NCBI RefSeq assembly: GCF_008831285.2
Contig: NC_045144.1
Span: 620,001 to 684,000 of the forward strand
DNA length: 64,000 nt
Direction: 5' to 3'
Source: Nymphaea colorata
Taxonomy: Eukaryota > Streptophyta > Magnoliopsida > Nymphaeales > Nymphaeaceae
The notes under the pieces were generated by a model. It saw only the letters and a program-made list of their open reading frames with translations. It did no database searches and was not told the origin of the DNA. A program made the position numbers and the translations under genes. Shown here one piece after another: positions 63,692 through 64,000 of this stretch; the stretch's first letter is position 1, and each line of letters opens with the position of its first letter.

Positions 63692-64000
63692 CACATATAT
63701 ATACCTACCTATATATTTACGCGAATCTATGTATTTACGCACCTAGATATGAATAGATGTGTGAAGTGTTATATTCTGGAAATGATACACAACACTCTTA
63801 GTCTTAGGCATCTCTGATTGCCTAAAAATAAATATATATATGCATGTATGAGGTGTAATTACCTGTGTGCAGAAAAATAAATGGGTATTTTAGGGTAATA
63901 CATGAGCTGTTTTTGAAAGAATATATATAATGTAGTACTATGTTCATAATATAGCTATATGAAGCACACTGTGACACCCTTGTGCTGGAATTGTCTGTAA
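62521..64000. other. AT-rich DNA without a recognised gene
   Basis: The first 180 bp still match 18,985-19,140. After that I see no homology within the window. A GC-richer stretch at about 63,090-63,420 ends in CCCTGGTAAGT, a strong splice-donor-like sequence. TA tracts lie at 63,452-63,468 and 63,659-63,705. No open frame of note. Confidence 0.4.

Overview
The window looks like nuclear DNA of a flowering plant. It is AT-rich, full of long (TA)n tracts, and carries decayed Ty1/copia and L1-type LINE retroelements. It also carries intron-containing remnants of plant-type genes: a JmjC-demethylase FYRN/FYRC tail, a nepenthesin-like aspartic protease and a probable plant-mobile-domain fragment. 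I cannot name the species. I found no gene I would call intact, so this is best read as a repeat-rich, pseudogene-rich intergenic locus. No rRNA, tRNA or CRISPR feature was recognised.

Layout. 1-3.78 kb: AT-rich DNA with a GAGCTCGA-rich element, a 49-bp tandem repeat and (TA)n. 3.78-11.34 kb: a satellite array of about 114-bp monomers arranged in three-monomer (about 342 bp) higher-order units, with a further block repeated at about 2 kb. 11.39-12.60 kb: exons of a KDM5/JMJ14-like histone demethylase (FYRN-FYRC region) directly abutting the satellite. 13.07-13.99 kb: a GC-richer stretch with a 194-codon open frame, origin unknown, possibly organellar. 14-15.67 kb: GA tracts and short tandem duplications.

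15.67-62.08 kb is a nested segmental duplication. An outer pair (15,674-25,563 and 50,707-62,084) lies in direct orientation about 35 kb apart. Between them sits an inner direct pair (31,831-39,622 and 41,971-49,536), offset about 10 kb. Short samples of both pairs differ at roughly 4% of positions (3 of 70 and 3 of 84). The outer copies are themselves built from modules that recur in partial form at 25.1, 29.3-32.9, 42.0-43.3 and 61.6-62.5 kb, so the locus is a broken tandem array of units of about 7-9 kb. Copia debris (25.57-29.30 kb) has replaced part of one unit.

The inner duplicate carries a minus-strand aspartic protease pseudogene head-to-head with a plus-strand LINE. Shared frameshifts show that the protease died before the duplication. 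Private changes (a 1-bp deletion, a roughly 395-bp deletion, a 213-bp templated insertion and a 120-bp inversion) came afterwards. 62.08-64 kb holds the start of another unit and unassigned AT-rich DNA. No gene pathway operates here as far as I can see; the interest lies in how the locus was assembled.
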